This document shows, piece after piece, positions 1 through 12,771 of a stretch of DNA of 64,000 nucleotides. Below the pieces are notes generated by a model that was not told the DNA's origin, did no database searches, and worked only from the letters and a program-made list of their open reading frames with translations. Location of the stretch: the NCBI RefSeq assembly GCF_963169125.1, contig NC_084797.1:88011868-88075867 (forward strand), written 5' to 3'. The position numbers and the translations under genes were made by a program. The DNA is from Humulus lupulus. Lineage: Eukaryota; Streptophyta; Magnoliopsida; Rosales; Cannabaceae. Position 1 is the stretch's first letter. Every line of letters starts with the position of its first letter.

Positions 1-637
1 GGATTCCTAGCAAACATTGTGGATACCTCTAAGGTTGTGTCGGTTGGACCGGGTGAGACCAGATTGGTATGTGAGTTTCCAGACTTATTTCCAACAGACC
101 TGCCAGGGTTGCCACTGCAGCGGTAGATTGAGTTTGTTATAGAGTTGGTGCCAGGGGCGAAGCCAGTATCTAGGACACCTTACAGAATGGCTCCGGGGGA
201 GTTGAAGGAGTTGAAGATTCAGTTGCAGGAGTTACTGGATTTGGGGTTCATCAGACCGAGTTTCTCTCCATGGGGTGCTCCAGTGTTGTTTGTCAAAAAG
301 AAGGGTGGATCACTTAGGATGTGTATTGACTACAGGGAGCTGAACAAGTTGACCATTAAGAACAAGTACCCACTGCCTAGGATTGATGACTTGTTTGACC
401 AGTTACAGAGGAGGACAGTGTTTTCAAAGATTTATCTCCGGTCAGGGTACCATCAGTTAAGGATCAAAGAAGAGGACATACCAATGACCGCTTTCCGCAT
501 GAGGTATGGACACTATGAATTCCTGGTTACGTCCTTTGGATTAACTAATGCCCCAGTAGCTTTTATGGACATGATGAAATAGGGTTTTCAAGGACTACTT
601 GGACAAGTTCGTGATTGTGTTTATTGATGACATTCTG
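1..637 (+). pseudogene. TEK-1 pol, reverse transcriptase part (Tekay-like)
   Basis: Decayed Ty3/gypsy reverse transcriptase, cut by the window start. Readable blocks run from the pre-RT segment ([19 protein letters not shown] near 249-303) through the [13 protein letters not shown] fingers/palm block, the [11 protein letters not shown] block and FGLTNAP, to the catalytic FIDDIL at about 619-637. This wording is typical of Tekay/Del chromoviruses. In-frame stops occur near 124 (TAG) and 580 (TAG), where the usual MNRVF has become MK-stop. The reading frame is interrupted right after the catalytic motif by a solo LTR at 638-3566 and continues at 3567. It is not expected to make active enzyme. 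Confidence 0.9.
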
Positions 638-3566
638 TGTAACGCCCTGGATAGCCAAGACCACTACACTGTGTACTTTTAAAGGTGCAAGACTTTTTAA
701 TCAAGTCATTATTTTGAAAACGTGACAATAAACATGTAAGAGCTAGGGTTAAAAAGGTTTTGGTCTCAAAAGACTCATTTTATAAAATTCAACTGTTACG
801 TACACGGGATCCCAAAAGAAACAAAGTTAAAAGTAAGTTTACAGACTCCCAAGGGTACATGAGTAATCATTAGCCATACTAAGGAAAAATAGACAGTCTT
901 TGGGTCTCACATCCCTCCCTAAACCTCAACCGTGGCGGCTGAGCAACTGGCAATGTACATTCCACTCGCTGAGCTCTCCAATCATGGCTGATCCAACTTG
1001 CCCTTGCCTTTACCTGCACCACGTAGCACCTGTGAGCCAAGGCCCAGCAAGAAAACATCATATATAACAAAATCAATGATATCAAACAGTTAAGTCATCA
1101 AGCATGATTTCTCATTAATTAATTCAGCACATATACCTAGATTCAAGATGCAATCAATCACTCATATCACATAATATTCAAGGCCGACGACTTAGGCCCC
1201 ACCCTCTGTTTAACCCACTGACTCCGGCCCGCTTAAACCGAGATCAGTGCATAATAAGCTGTCCTTGGCTACCAGTGGCCGAGCCGCGCCCTGTGCGCTA
1301 GTGAAACCCTTGGCACTCTTAGTCCGTTGGTTCACTAAATAGCTTGCATGGCATAATACCATCATTTCAAGCCTTTACAATAGGGAACCCTTAGTCCCGT
1401 CACATATATTCAACCAGGTGCAGTTTTCTTACCTTTAGTCTGTACGGTTATTGATTATGAGCAAAACCCCTCAAGTACGATCCGTTCCCGAGCCTAAGCC
1501 TTTTATCACCTAGTCACAACCAAAGTATAGGGTTCCATTAATATTCAAATATAGGTTTCCTGTTACAAAGCTAACCCCCGGGGATCTGAATTCCACCAAG
1601 CACAGTGGTGAAACCAATCCCGAGCAAACTAGACCACATTCCCATGCCTAAAATCCTCAAAAGTTCATGTGCACAACCAAGGGCTGCGGCCCTAGCCTCA
1701 AAACAGAACCAAGGCCAACCTGAACAAAGACACGCGCCGCGGCCCTTGCTTTGGGCGCCGCGACACCCACCCTTGGCCGAGCCTCCTTGGCCTTTCTTCA
1801 TCCTAGGGCCGCAGCGCTCTAGAACAGGCCACGACCCTTCCCTTCGTGCCCAGAAAACCCACCATTTCAATGCTTAAAATCTCAGCCAAAACCACCCCTA
1901 AGTTCCCTACTTCAACACCCAACATTTCCACAACTTATTACACAACTTATGCTACACATTTCAACAGAAATTCAGTCTAAAGAAACCATAGAAATCTCAC
2001 TTTCAATTCTTGAAACTCTAAGAAATTAAACACCCAATTTAACCAGCCAAAAACTCAAACCCAAATCATTAATTCATGAATTAAAGCTTACCTTCTTGAT
2101 AGAACCCTTCCTCTAACCAAAACTCAGTTGATTCCCAAAGATTTCCCAGCTCAATTCCACCTTAAACAATAGTTGGACAGCACTTCAATAACCAATTGAT
2201 ACACAGAGTTAAACTTAAGAAAAAACACATGGATTAACCCTTACCTTAGTCTTGATTTATTCCTGGATTGTTTCTTGAGCTAGGCCTCAAAGTCCAGCTT
2301 AATTTCCCAACCCAAAGGTCCCAAATTTCCCTCTGTTTTCCTTTGGATTCTCACTTAGCTTCTTCCCTTTGTTTCCCTGAGAGTGAGAAGAAAGAGCTTA
2401 GAGAGAAAGGTGTTTAGGTCGGTTTATCTTTTCCTTCTAAGGGTTTCCTTATGTTTGTCTTACCCACTAAGTTAATTCCCAAAGCTCGGGGTGCCGGAAC
2501 CCTCCCCGAGGGAAAAATGGTCAAATCCCTCAATATTCCCGCCTAGACGTCCTAGCCTCAAATATATCTCCATATATTTATTTTCATAACCCAATAGTCT
2601 AAATAGCTACCCGATACCTAAAATACCCCTGACTTGTCCAAAGTCATATTTTAAGTCCCGTTGTGACTTTTCCCGCTATCTGACCCTAGGATCTGATACG
2701 AACCACGCCAACAAGTGTGACGAAACCCGACACCAAATATGGAACAGCCATCAAGAACACACGAGATTGGAATGGAACCGCGACCCAATGCTTAGCCAAG
2801 CATGAACCTTGGTATGAGGAAGACGCCACAAACGGGGATGGAATCCGTTTGATAAGTCAGGATGAACGCCACAAGGAATCTCCTTGATAAGTTCAAAAGT
2901 TTCTTCAAGATCTCAAGAAGAAATAAACTCACAATTTCATTCAACATAATCTGATTTTTCCAAATGTTTTCAAGGCCTTATATAGCCGAAAATTACATCA
3001 ATACAAGCCCCTTTGTCTTCCTAAAAACCGAAATATTAAAGACAAGCCTTTTGTCTTCCTAATGAAACCAAAAAATAAAGACAACCCTTTGTCTTCCTAA
3101 TGAAAACCGAAATTTAAAGACAACCCTTTGTCTTCCTAATAAAAACCGAAAATTAAAGACAAAAAGGACTCTTGGACTCACACAAGTCAAGTGTTTGACT
3201 TATCACAAAATAAACAAAGACTAAAAAACGTGATTAAAAATAAAAAGACTCATTACAAGAAGCTAAATATTGATCAAGCTCCTAAACTGGTGTCCTCATC
3301 ATTCCTCCCCTCTTGGCTTGGATCAACTGGAACTTGACTTGGATTTTGAGTCTTGGTGTCCTCATCAGGATCGTCTCGAGTCGTGCTCTGCGGACCTGCC
3401 CACATAATAATGTGGTTCTCACATAAATCACATATTTATTTCATATTATCATAAAAGCATCACTAAACATATAATTACACATTTAAATCACATAATAATC
3501 CAATAATGCCCTCCTGGCACACTAATCAAGGCCCTTAAGCCTCATTAGCGAGTTTGGGTCGTTACA
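638..3566 (-). repeat. Solo TEK LTR inserted in TEK-1 pol
   Basis: Begins TGTAACGCC and ends GTCGTTACA; read on the minus strand it matches the TEK LTRs at 22018 and 52500. It is flanked by the 5-bp duplication TTCTG (633-637 and 3567-3571), and removing it restores the FIDDILVYS reading of the host RT. Without the nested CRL LTR (2694-3372 with one TSD copy) it is about 2,250 bp, the same as the 52500 LTR after the same correction. The GC-rich block near 1735-1820 and the small ORFs there on both strands belong to the LTR. Confidence 0.93.
2694..3367 (-). repeat. Solo CRL LTR (duplicated-PPT type)
   Basis: Runs TGATACGAACC...TCCTCATCA, the reverse complement of a CRL LTR. The 5-bp duplication GGATC lies on both sides (2689-2693, 3368-3372). 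No internal region is present, so this is a solo LTR left by LTR-LTR recombination. Several roughly 38-bp U3 repeats lie at about 3003-3160. Near 3290-3315 it carries an extra copy of the polypurine tract plus LTR start, shared with the solo LTR at 54713. Confidence 0.95.
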
Positions 3567-5862
3567 TTCTGGTGTACTCTCAGTCAGAGACAGAGCATGA
3601 GCAGCATCTATGTTTGGTATTGCAATGGTTGAGAGAGCATAAGCTATATGCTAAGCTCAGCAAGTGCAAATTTTGGCTACCGCAAGTCACGTTTCTGGGC
3701 CATATTGTCAGTAAGGAGGGGATTCTGGTTGACCCAAGTAAGATTGAGGCATTGAGAGATTGGCCTAGACCGAGCAGTGTTTCGGAAGTTAGGAGTTTTC
3801 TGGGATTGGCAGGGTATTATCAGCAGTTTTTTGAGGGATTCTCCAAGATTGCTACACCATTGAATGAATTGACGAGGAAGAAGACTAAGTATGTTTGGAC
3901 AGACAGGTGTGAAAACAGTTTTAAGGAATTGAAGCGGTGACTGATCACCGCGCCAGTCTTGAGTCTGCCAACAGACAATGAGAAGTTTGTGGTTTACTGT
4001 GATGCTTCCAGACAGGGTTTAGGGTGTGTACTGATGCAAGCTGGAAAGGTGATAGCCTATGTATTGAGACAGTTAAAGGAGTATGAGCAGAGATATCCCA
4101 TGCACGATCTGGAGTTGGCAGCGGTGGTATTTGCACTTAAGGTTTGGAGAAATTATCTGTATGGTGAGAAGTGCGAAATATACACCGACCATAAGAGCTT
4201 AAAGTACTTCTTTACTCAGAAGGATCTGAATATGCGCTAGAGACGGTGGTTGGAGTTGGTAAAGGGTTATGATTGTGATATCCTATACCATCCTGGGAAG
4301 GCTAATGTAGTGGCTGATGCATTGAGTCAGATGGCCCCAGAAAAGTTGTTCAATTCGAGGCAGATATTTGATAAATTAGCTGAGGAGATGACTAGAGCGG
4401 GTATAGAGTTGGTGGTTGGTCAGTTAGCCAACATCACTCTTCAGTCTACACTCCTTGAGAGGATCAAGGAGGCACAGGGGAAGGATTCCCAATTGAGAGG
4501 GCACAGAGAGAGTGTCTTAGTTAGAGCGACTAAGGACTTTTCTATCTCAGAGATGGGGTTACTAAGGTACAAGGGTCAGATCTGTGTTCTGATGGATTCT
4601 GATATTCGGCGAGAGATCTTTGATGAATCGCATGCCACTCCCTACTCTTTACATCCGGGTTCGACGAAGATGTATCAAGATTTTAGAACCTTGTATTGGT
4701 GGTCGGGAATGAAGAGGAACATGGTGGATTATGTGGCTAAGTGCTAAACATGTCAGCAAGTAAAGGCTGAACATCAGAGGCCAGCAGGGTTATTGCAGCC
4801 TCTAGGGATTCCAGAGTGGAAGTGGGAAGATATCACCATGGACTTCGTGGTTGGTTTGCCGAAGACTGTGGGACAGCATGATTCAGTGTCGGTGATCGTG
4901 GATAGGTATACCAAGTCTGCCCACTTTTTACCTTTCAGGACGACTTATACTGTGGTGCAGTATGTTGAGTTATATGTGAAGGAAATCGTTCCACATCATG
5001 GGGCTCCGAGGTCGATAGTATCTGACAGGGACCCCACCTTCACCTCCAAAATTTGGGAGAGTCTGTAGAAGGCTATGGGCACACGGTTGCGGTTTAAAAC
5101 CGCTTATGATCCTTAGACAGATGGACAGTTTGAGAGGATGATTCATATTCTGGAAGATATGCTACAAGACTGTGTGCTAGATTTTGGGGGATCTTGGAGT
5201 AAGTATCTCCCTTTGATTGAGTTCTTGCACAATAATAGTAATTAGGTGACTATCGGGGTTGCTCCGTATGAGATGCTATATGGGAGGATGTGTAGAACAC
5301 CTATCCATTGGGATGAGATGGGTGAGAGAAGGTACTTAGTTCCTTAGATGGTCCAAAGAACCAATGAGGCGATTAAAAAAATTAGAGCTCGAATGCTCGC
5401 CTCCCAGAGTCGCCAGAAGAGCTACCTGGACCTGAAACGCAGGAGCGTAGAATTTCAGGTCGGTGACCATGTGTTGCTTAGGGTTTCACCTTTGAGAGGA
5501 GTGAAATGGTTTGGTGTTCGAGGCAAGCTGAGCCCTAGGTTTGTTGGTCCCTTCAAGATTCTGGAACGGGTTAGAGAGGTAGGTAGCTTACAGGTTGGCA
5601 ATGCCACCAGCTTTATCAAGGGTTCATGATGAGTTTCACGTGTCCATGCTCTGGAAGTATGTATCAGATTCTACACACGTGTTGGGTTATGAGAACTTGG
5701 AGCTAGATCAGGATTTTTCATATGAGGAGAAGTCGGTACAGATTCTCAATCGAAAGAATAAAGTCTTGCGGAGCAAGATCATCGCCTTGGTGGAGGCCAC
5801 GTGGGAACTTGAATCAGAGATGCGGGAGTGGTATCCCGAGTAGTTCAGGTAATTTCGAGGAC
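3567..5862 (+). pseudogene. TEK-1 pol, RNase H, integrase and chromodomain part
   Basis: Continuation of the TEK-1 polyprotein after the solo LTR. The RT connection (GHIVSKEGI) is followed by RNase H ([10 protein letters not shown] near 3995, TDHKSLKYF near 4180), the HHCC zinc region of integrase (about 4628-4760) with TAA after KC, the integrase core ([25 protein letters not shown] as the D, D, E blocks) and a GPFKILERV-type C-terminal domain near 5545. A shortened chromodomain remnant ends with a TAG at about 5840; the usual middle of the chromodomain is missing before EATWELESEM. In-frame stops occur near 3938, 4238, 4745, 5066, 5115 and 5245. Not functional. Confidence 0.9.
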
Positions 5863-5872
5863 TGAATTTATA

Positions 5873-5887
5873 TAAGGAGGGGATAGT
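5873..5887 (+). other. TEK-1 polypurine tract
   Basis: Purine run AAGGAGGGGATAG directly before the 3' LTR start at 5888. It is the expected primer for plus-strand DNA synthesis. The same motif precedes the TEK-2 3' LTR at 52500. Confidence 0.8.
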
Positions 5888-7562
5888 TGTAGCGTCTCAA
5901 ATTTGCTAATAAGGCTTAGGGCCTTGATTAGCGTGCCTGGAGGGCAATAATTGAATCATTTTGTTAATATGTGATTAGAAATGCATGTTTAGGTGAATTA
6001 AATATGCATGAGGGCCCCATTTGGTTGCTAGGGGATATTTGTAATTTTAGCTCGTTGAGGGCATAAATGTAATATTTATATATATTGTGATTGACACCAT
6101 GTGTGAGTGGTGATATATTTCCAAGATAGTCCTAGGGAGCAGTTTACTGAAAAGTCACAACGGGGTCAAATACCTGGCTCGAGAGGAGCCTAGGGGTATA
6201 TTGGGTATATAATATGGGTTTTGGATTTATTAAGTATCGGGCAATAATTTAGTAATGATTTGAGTATGCTAGGATTAACGGTAATTTTTAGGTATACTCG
6301 ACGACTTAGCAGGATTTGGATGAAATGACGGAATTTCCCTTGAGGTTAGTATAGGAATTTTATTAGGGGGAAGGGGTGAAATGGTAATTTGGACTTACGA
6401 GAAGATAACCTTGGCTGAGGAGAGGTCATTCACGTTATTTACACTTAGGCTTATTCATGAGTTTTCTGCTGGAAGTCTAGAGAGAACTAAAAATTAGAAG
6501 GAAGGTGAAGAAGAGCTAATCTTCTTTGGGGTCAACGAGGGAATTCAAGGCTGAAGTTGGGGAAATTAGAGTCAAGCATAGGCCAAGATTAATTCAGAGG
6601 TAAAACTTCATCTCTGATTTTGAGTCTCCTTGCATGATTTTTTGAGAGTTTGGGTTGAATGCTGAAAATTGGATTTGTGGCTTAGTGATTATGAGGATTC
6701 AACTTGATGTAAGAGTTCCACGCATCTCTGAAGTTTATTTGCTGGTGTGGTTTAAGTTTTATAAAGTGTGGTTTAGGGTTTTGTAAAGTTTTAAACCACT
6801 AGGTGATTCTTGGGTTTGATTGTGTGTTTGGGCTTGTTGTTGTTGTTTTTGAGTTTCCATACTATTTATTTGGGGTTTTAGGTCGAATTGGGACTTGGGT
6901 GTACCCTGGTATTGATTTGGAAGATTTTTGGCTCGGGAAAAATGTTGGGAAAAACCAAGTTTTCTAGGTTCACTTATGAGTGCCGCGACCCTGTTCATCC
7001 GTGTCGCGGCGCTAGGTTGAATCAGGTCAGGGGAAGCTTGCTGGGTGCCGCGGCCCCTATAGGGCTGTGCTGCGGTGCTAGGCCAATTTCAAGAGAAGGG
7101 AAATTGTGTTTGTATGGTTTTGGCTCAGGGTGCACGGGGAATGCTTTCGCTACCTTGTGTGGGGGAAACGGGAGGTCCCGAGAGCACGGGATTGGTTCAG
7201 GGGGATGAATATGAATTGGTTTGTACCGAGAGTGATATGTATGTGTTGTGACTAGGTTTTCAGCGAGGCTCAGGTTAGAGGACTGTGCTTGGGATTTCGG
7301 TGCTCAAGAAGCTCAGGACACAGGTAAGAAAACTGTTGTACCCGTAGAGCAAGGCGAGGTCCCATAGTTGTGTTGCAGGGCACAACCCTATATGATTGTG
7401 TGGAGGACGTAGCCCCATTGATTATGTTAATACATGTTTAAGTATTTGTTTAATTATGCTATGTGTGCATATATATGAATGAACAACAAGAGCCGAGAAC
7501 GGTGAAGGTCGATAACGGCAAGGGCCGGGAACGGTAAAGACCGAGAACGGCAAGGGGCCGGG
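5888..7562 (+). repeat. TEK-1 3' LTR, truncated
   Basis: Begins TGTAGCGTCTC (usual TGTAACG with one change) right after the polypurine tract. It follows the TEK LTR layout: AT-rich start, a GC-rich block with repeated CCGCG words near 6981-7080, and an AGGTAAGA motif near 7322. It stops abruptly at 7562, where the CRL-1 LTR begins. Its last several hundred bases are not found on the other side of CRL-1, so they were deleted. ORFs here (for example 6888-7208) have no recognisable protein content. Confidence 0.85.
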
Positions 7563-8247
7563 TGATACGAACCACGCCAACAAGTGTGACGAAACCCGAC
7601 ACCAAATATGGAACAGCCACCAAGAACATACGAGATTGGAATGGAACCGCGACCCAATGCTTTGCCAAGCACGAACCTTGGTATGAGGAAGACGCCACAA
7701 ACGGGGATGGAATCCGTTTGATAAGTTCAAAAGTTTCTTCAAGAACTCAAGAAGAAATAAACTCACAATTTCATTCAACATAATCTGCCTTTTCACATTG
7801 TTTTGGCAGTCCTTATAAGGACGAAAATTACATGAAAACAAGACCCTTGGTCTTCCTAATGAAACCGAAAAATTAAGGACAGCCCCTTTGTCTTCCTAAT
7901 GAAAACCGAAATTAAAGACAAGCCGTTTGTATTCCTCATGAAAACCGAAAATTAAAGACAAAAGGACTATTGGACTCACACAAGTCAAATGTTTGACTTA
8001 TCACAAAATAAACAAAGACTAAAAAAAACGTGACTAAAAATAAAAAGACTCATTAAGCTCCTAAACCCAGTCAACTTTGATGAGTAAGACAAGTCTTTGT
8101 TCTCCTTCAATGTTGACCACGATCTCCTCTTGTTTTAGGACTTTGTGGACTAGGCTGTTAAGTTCTTCCTTGAATCTCTTGGCTCGTGCCCTCGTCACTG
8201 GACCAACTGGAACTTGACTCGATACTTGGGTCTTGGTGTCCTCATCA
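7563..8247 (-). repeat. CRL-1 3' LTR (long-tail type)
   Basis: TGATACG...CTCATCA, 685 bp. The polyprotein reads into it and ends at 8061 with the long tail ending LIKVDWV. The promoter region carries CTTATAAGG at about 7812-7820 rather than the CTATATAAGG of the other end. Relative to the 14020 LTR it lacks a block between two GATAAGT copies near 7722, so the two LTRs are not simple replication sisters. Confidence 0.93.
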
Positions 8248-11200
8248 TTCCCCCCCTCTTTAGAAGGATTTGACCTCAAATCGTCACCTGCATCAAAAGG
8301 AGTCAAATCAGAAACATTAAAAGTAGCACTAACATTATACTCACCTGGTAAATCGAGTCTGTAGGCATTGTCATTGATCCTTTCAAGTACTTGAAATGGA
8401 CCATCTCCTCGAGGTAGCAATTTTGAACGCCTTTGTGTTGGGAATCGCTCTTTCCTCATGTGTAACCATATCCAATCACCGGGCTCAAAAACCTGCTTAT
8501 GACGACCCTTGTTAGCTTGCTTAATGTATTGTTCAGTCCTTCTCTCTATGTTGAGTCGCGCCCTCTCATGGATTTTCTTCACAAATTCTGCCTTCTTCTC
8601 GCCATCTAAATTCAAATGCTCAGAAACAGGTAAAGGTGATAAATCCAAAGGAGTTAGAGGATTAAAACCATAAACAATTTCAAATGGTGAAAATTTAGTA
8701 GCAGAATGCATTGAACGATTATAAGCAAACTCAACATGTGGCAAACAATCTTCCCAAGTCTTAATATTTTTACTTATGATAGCCCTCAACAAGGTGGATA
8801 GGGTCCTATTAACTACTTCTGTTTGACCATCGGTTTGAGGGTGACAAGTAGTAGAAAATAATAGTTTTGTCCCAAGTTTTCCCCACAATGTTTTCCAAAA
8901 ATAGCTTAAGAACTTAGCATCCCTATCTGATACAATTGTTCTAGGCATACCATGCAATCTCACAATCTCCCTAAAGAACAAATCTGCAATGTTAGAGGCA
9001 TCATCAATTTTATGACAAGGAATAAAATGAGCCATCTTAGAAAATCTATCTACAACCATAAAGATTGAATCCCTCCCACGCTTAGTTCTAGGTAAACCCA
9101 ACACAAAATCCATTGAAATGTCAACCCATGGTGAACTAGGGATAGGTAGGGGTGTGTAAAGGCCATTTGGCTGAACTCTTGATTTAGCTTGCCTACAAGT
9201 GACACACCTACCACAAATTCGCTCAACATCTCGTTTCATGTGGGGCCAAAAGAAGTGCTCTTGCAACATAGCTAGGGTCTTAGCAACTCCAAAATGTCCC
9301 ATCAACCCTCCCCCGTGGGACTCTCTAACTAGCAAATCTCTCACAGAACAATTAGGTACACACAACCTATGCTCCCTAAACAAGAAACCCTCATGCCTAT
9401 AAAATTTTCCGTCAGCAGACTTTTCACAAACAGCATAAGTTTCCCCAAAATCATGGTCAGCAGAATACAACTCCTTTATGTGTTCAAACCCAAGAAATTT
9501 AGCATCAAGAGTAGAGATTAGGGCATACCTGCGAGAAAGGGCATCAGCAACCACATTCTCCTTACCTTGTTTATAGCGAATGACATAAGGAAATGTCTCA
9601 ATGAACTCAACCCATCTTGCATGTCTCTTGTTGAGCTTGTGTTGGCCTTTCAAATGTTTCAAGGATTCATGATCTGTGCGAATCACAAACTCCTATGGCC
9701 ACAAATAGTGCTGCCATGTTTCTAAAGCACACACTAGTGCATACAATTCTTTGTCATAGGTGGGGTAATTGAGGGCAGCCCCACTTAGCTTTTCGCTAAA
9801 GTATGCAAGCGGTCTCCCATCCTGCATAAGAACAGCGCCAATACCTATTCCAGAAGCATCACATTCAACTTCAAAAGTGTTAGAAAAGTTAGGCAAAGCA
9901 AGTAAAGGAGCATGAGTAAGCTTGTATTTCAGTAGCTGAAATGCCTCCTCTTGAGCTTCACCCCATTTAAATATCACATTCTTTTTGATAACTTCTGTAA
10001 GTGGTGCGGCGATGGTGCTAAAATTTTTCACAAACCTCCTGTAGAAGCTAGCAAGTCCACGAAAACTTCTAACATTACCTATAGTTGTAGGGGTCGGCCA
10101 CTCTTGGATGGCTTTGATCTTTTCTTCATCCGCCTGAATACCTGTAGCACTTACAACAAAGCCTAGGAAAACAAGCTTATCGGTGCAGAAAGTACACTTA
10201 CTGAGGTTAGCATATAAACTCTGTTTCCTAAGAACATCCAAAACAGAATGCAAATGCAAAACATGGTCATGCAAATTCTTACTATAAATAAGAATATCAT
10301 CAAAATACACAACCACAAATTTTCCAATGAAAGCACGCAATACATGATTCATTAAGCGCATGAAAGTGCTAGGTGCATTAGTTAGTCCAAAAGGCATGAC
10401 TAACCACTCATACAATCCATGTTTAGTTTTAAAAGCAGTTTTCCACTCATCCCCTTCTTTCATACGTGTTTGATGATACCCACTTTTAAGATCAATTTTG
10501 GAAAACACACAAGAACCATGCAATTCATCTAACATGTCATCTAAATGAGGAATGGGATGTCGATATTTTACCGTTATATTGTTGATGGCTCGACAGTCAA
10601 CACACATCCTCCATGTTCCATCCTTCTTGGGAACTAGAATCATTGGAACAGCACAAGGGCTCATGCTTTCTCTCACATGCCCTTTCTCCATCAATTCTTC
10701 AATTTGCCTTTGCAATTCCTTTGTTTCATCAGGATTACTTCTGTAGGCTGGTCGGTTTGGGATGGAAGCACCTGGAACAAAATCAATTTGATGTTCTATT
10801 CCTCGAACAGGTGGCAACCCATGTGGTACTTTCTCAGGAAACACATCCTCAAATTCCTGCAAAATTGACACAACAACACTTGGCAGCGAAGAATCAAGTT
10901 GGTTAGTATTTAAAAGAGCCTCCTTATACATGAGTAAAATCATGGGCTGTTTTGTACACAAAGCTCTCTTAACCTCACTTTTTTTTGCATAAAAATTATT
11001 TTGTTTTCTCTCACTTGATTCCACACTTTTCTCTCTTTGTCTCTCTTTTTCCTCACTCATTCATCTTTTCACTCTCTTTTTGCTCACTCATTTTCTTTTT
11101 GTCACTCAATTTTTGCAACCTCACTTGATCTTCATACACTTGCTTTGGTGTCAAAGGCGCTAGAGTGATTGTTCGTTGACGGAATGTGAATGAATACTTG

Positions 11201-12771
11201 TTGGTGGAGCCGTCATGCTGCACCCGCCGATCAAATTGCCAAGGCCTTCCTAGAAGGAGGTGTCCAGCTTGCATGGGAACCACATCACACAACACCTCAT
11301 CTTCATACTTGCCAATTCGAAATGAGACTAGCACCTGTTTTGTAACCCTCACTTCACCACTATCATTCAGCCATTGCAATTTGTATGGACAAGGATGCCT
11401 AAGCGTTGTAAGCCCCAGCTTGGCAACCATGGAAGCACTAGCAACATTAGTACAACTACCTCCGTCAATAATGACACTACATACCTTGTCTCTCACATGA
11501 CAACGAGTGTGAAAGATGTTCTCTCGCTGCACCTCTTCTTCCGCTTCTTTTGCTTGCAAATTCAGGACTCGCCTTGTGACTAGTGCAAGCATCTCACCAG
11601 ATTCTGGCCCATACTCATTGTCGGAAGCATCTTCCAATGGTGGCATGTCAGCAAGATCATCTTCATCTTCAGAATCTATCTCTCCACTTTCTCGAATCAC
11701 CATGACTCTCTTGTTTGGACACATGCTAGTTATGTGTCCTCGCCCCTGACATTTGAAACATCTTATCTCACTAGAATGAGACTTAGTAGGAGTTGTTTTA
11801 CCTTGAGGTGGTGTGGCTGTGGTGGCTGGTTTTGGTGTAGATGATGAAGTGAGTTGGTCTTCTTTCTTTGGATAGTTCGACCTCCAAGGTGTTGTACTTG
11901 GATTGTGTGGGCTCGGTCTTGACCTCGAACTTGAACTACCCTTCTTGAGCTACCTCTCAACTTTGATTGCCATATGAACCAAATCCTCCAATTCCACATA
12001 ATGGTGTAGCTCGATTGGGTCAGCAATCTCTCGGTTCAACCCATTCAAAAACCTTGCCATGGTTGCCTCCCGATCCTCTTCAACATTGGCTCTAATCATA
12101 GCCATCTCCATCTCCTTGTAATACTCATCAACACTTCTGTAGCCCTGACGAAGACCCTGCAACTTAAGGTAGAGATCTCGATAATAATGAGGTGGTACAA
12201 ACCGTCGCCTCATCACCCTCTTCATGGCCTCCCATGTGTCAATAGGGCGATCTCCACTCTGCCTCCTGTTGATGCACAACTGATCCCACCAAACAATAGC
12301 ATAATCAGTAAACTCAATGGCAGCAAGTTTTACCTTCTTCATGTCGGAGTAGTTGTGACAATCAAAAACTAGCTCCATCTTCTTCTCCCACTCAAGGTAC
12401 GCTTCAGGATCACTCTTCCCCTGAAATGCAGGGATTCTCATTTTGATATTCCCCATATAATTATCTACCTGGTTCCTATCTTCTCTATTCCCACCATACC
12501 TCCCATGGTTACCCGTCGACATCCTATCAAACTCATCATCAGAAACTACCCCTTCTAAATCCCCTTCATTCTCATCCTCCCTTTGGTGTACCCTACCCCT
12601 CCTTGGTCTCCGTTGTGCCCCCTCTTCTACCCTATCCAACCGCTCATGTATTTGCTCACACTCCGCCCTCAACATCCTCCTCATCTCCCCCATTAAAGCT
12701 TCAATTTGTAGATTTGGAACTGTAGGTGGTGGAGCGTCATTGCCTGCATTTCTTTCTGTATTTTGTGGCAT
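8061..12771 (-). pseudogene. CRL-1 gag-pol
   Basis: One ancestral frame starting at the ATG at 12771 (MPQNTERN), which aligns with the gag starts of CRL-2 and CRL-4. Order: Gag (KMRIPAFQGKSDPEAYLEW, WWDQL), zinc knuckle CFKCQGRGH near 11755, protease with IIDGGSCTN, RT with YFDDILIYS near 10280-10310, RNase H ([10 protein letters not shown]), integrase ([11 protein letters not shown] zinc region; [15 protein letters not shown] and GQTEVVNR catalytic blocks) and the RPRGDGPF-type C-terminal domain. Breaks: a TAG after KVER at about 11950, a 2-bp loss near 11058 compared with CRL-2, and a TAG at about 9690 (lysine codon in CRL-2). The final codons lie inside the LTR. The domain order and wording fit CRM-clade chromoviruses. 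Confidence 0.92.
8248..8262 (-). other. CRL-1 polypurine tract
   Basis: On the minus strand AAAGAGGGGGGGAA immediately precedes the LTR start TGATGAGG. It is inside the open reading frame and is translated as K/Q-E-G-G-N. All CRL copies share this arrangement. Confidence 0.85.

Noticed and set aside
1571..1877. Overlapping 90-99 codon ORFs on both strands
   Set aside because: They lie in the GC-rich block of a TEK LTR, where stop codons are rare by composition; no domain is recognisable.
10163..11583. Plus-strand ORFs opposite CRL-1 pol and the matching minus-strand ORFs opposite CRL-2 and CRL-3
   Set aside because: They mirror conserved pol and gag codons in the complementary strand and recur identically in each copy.
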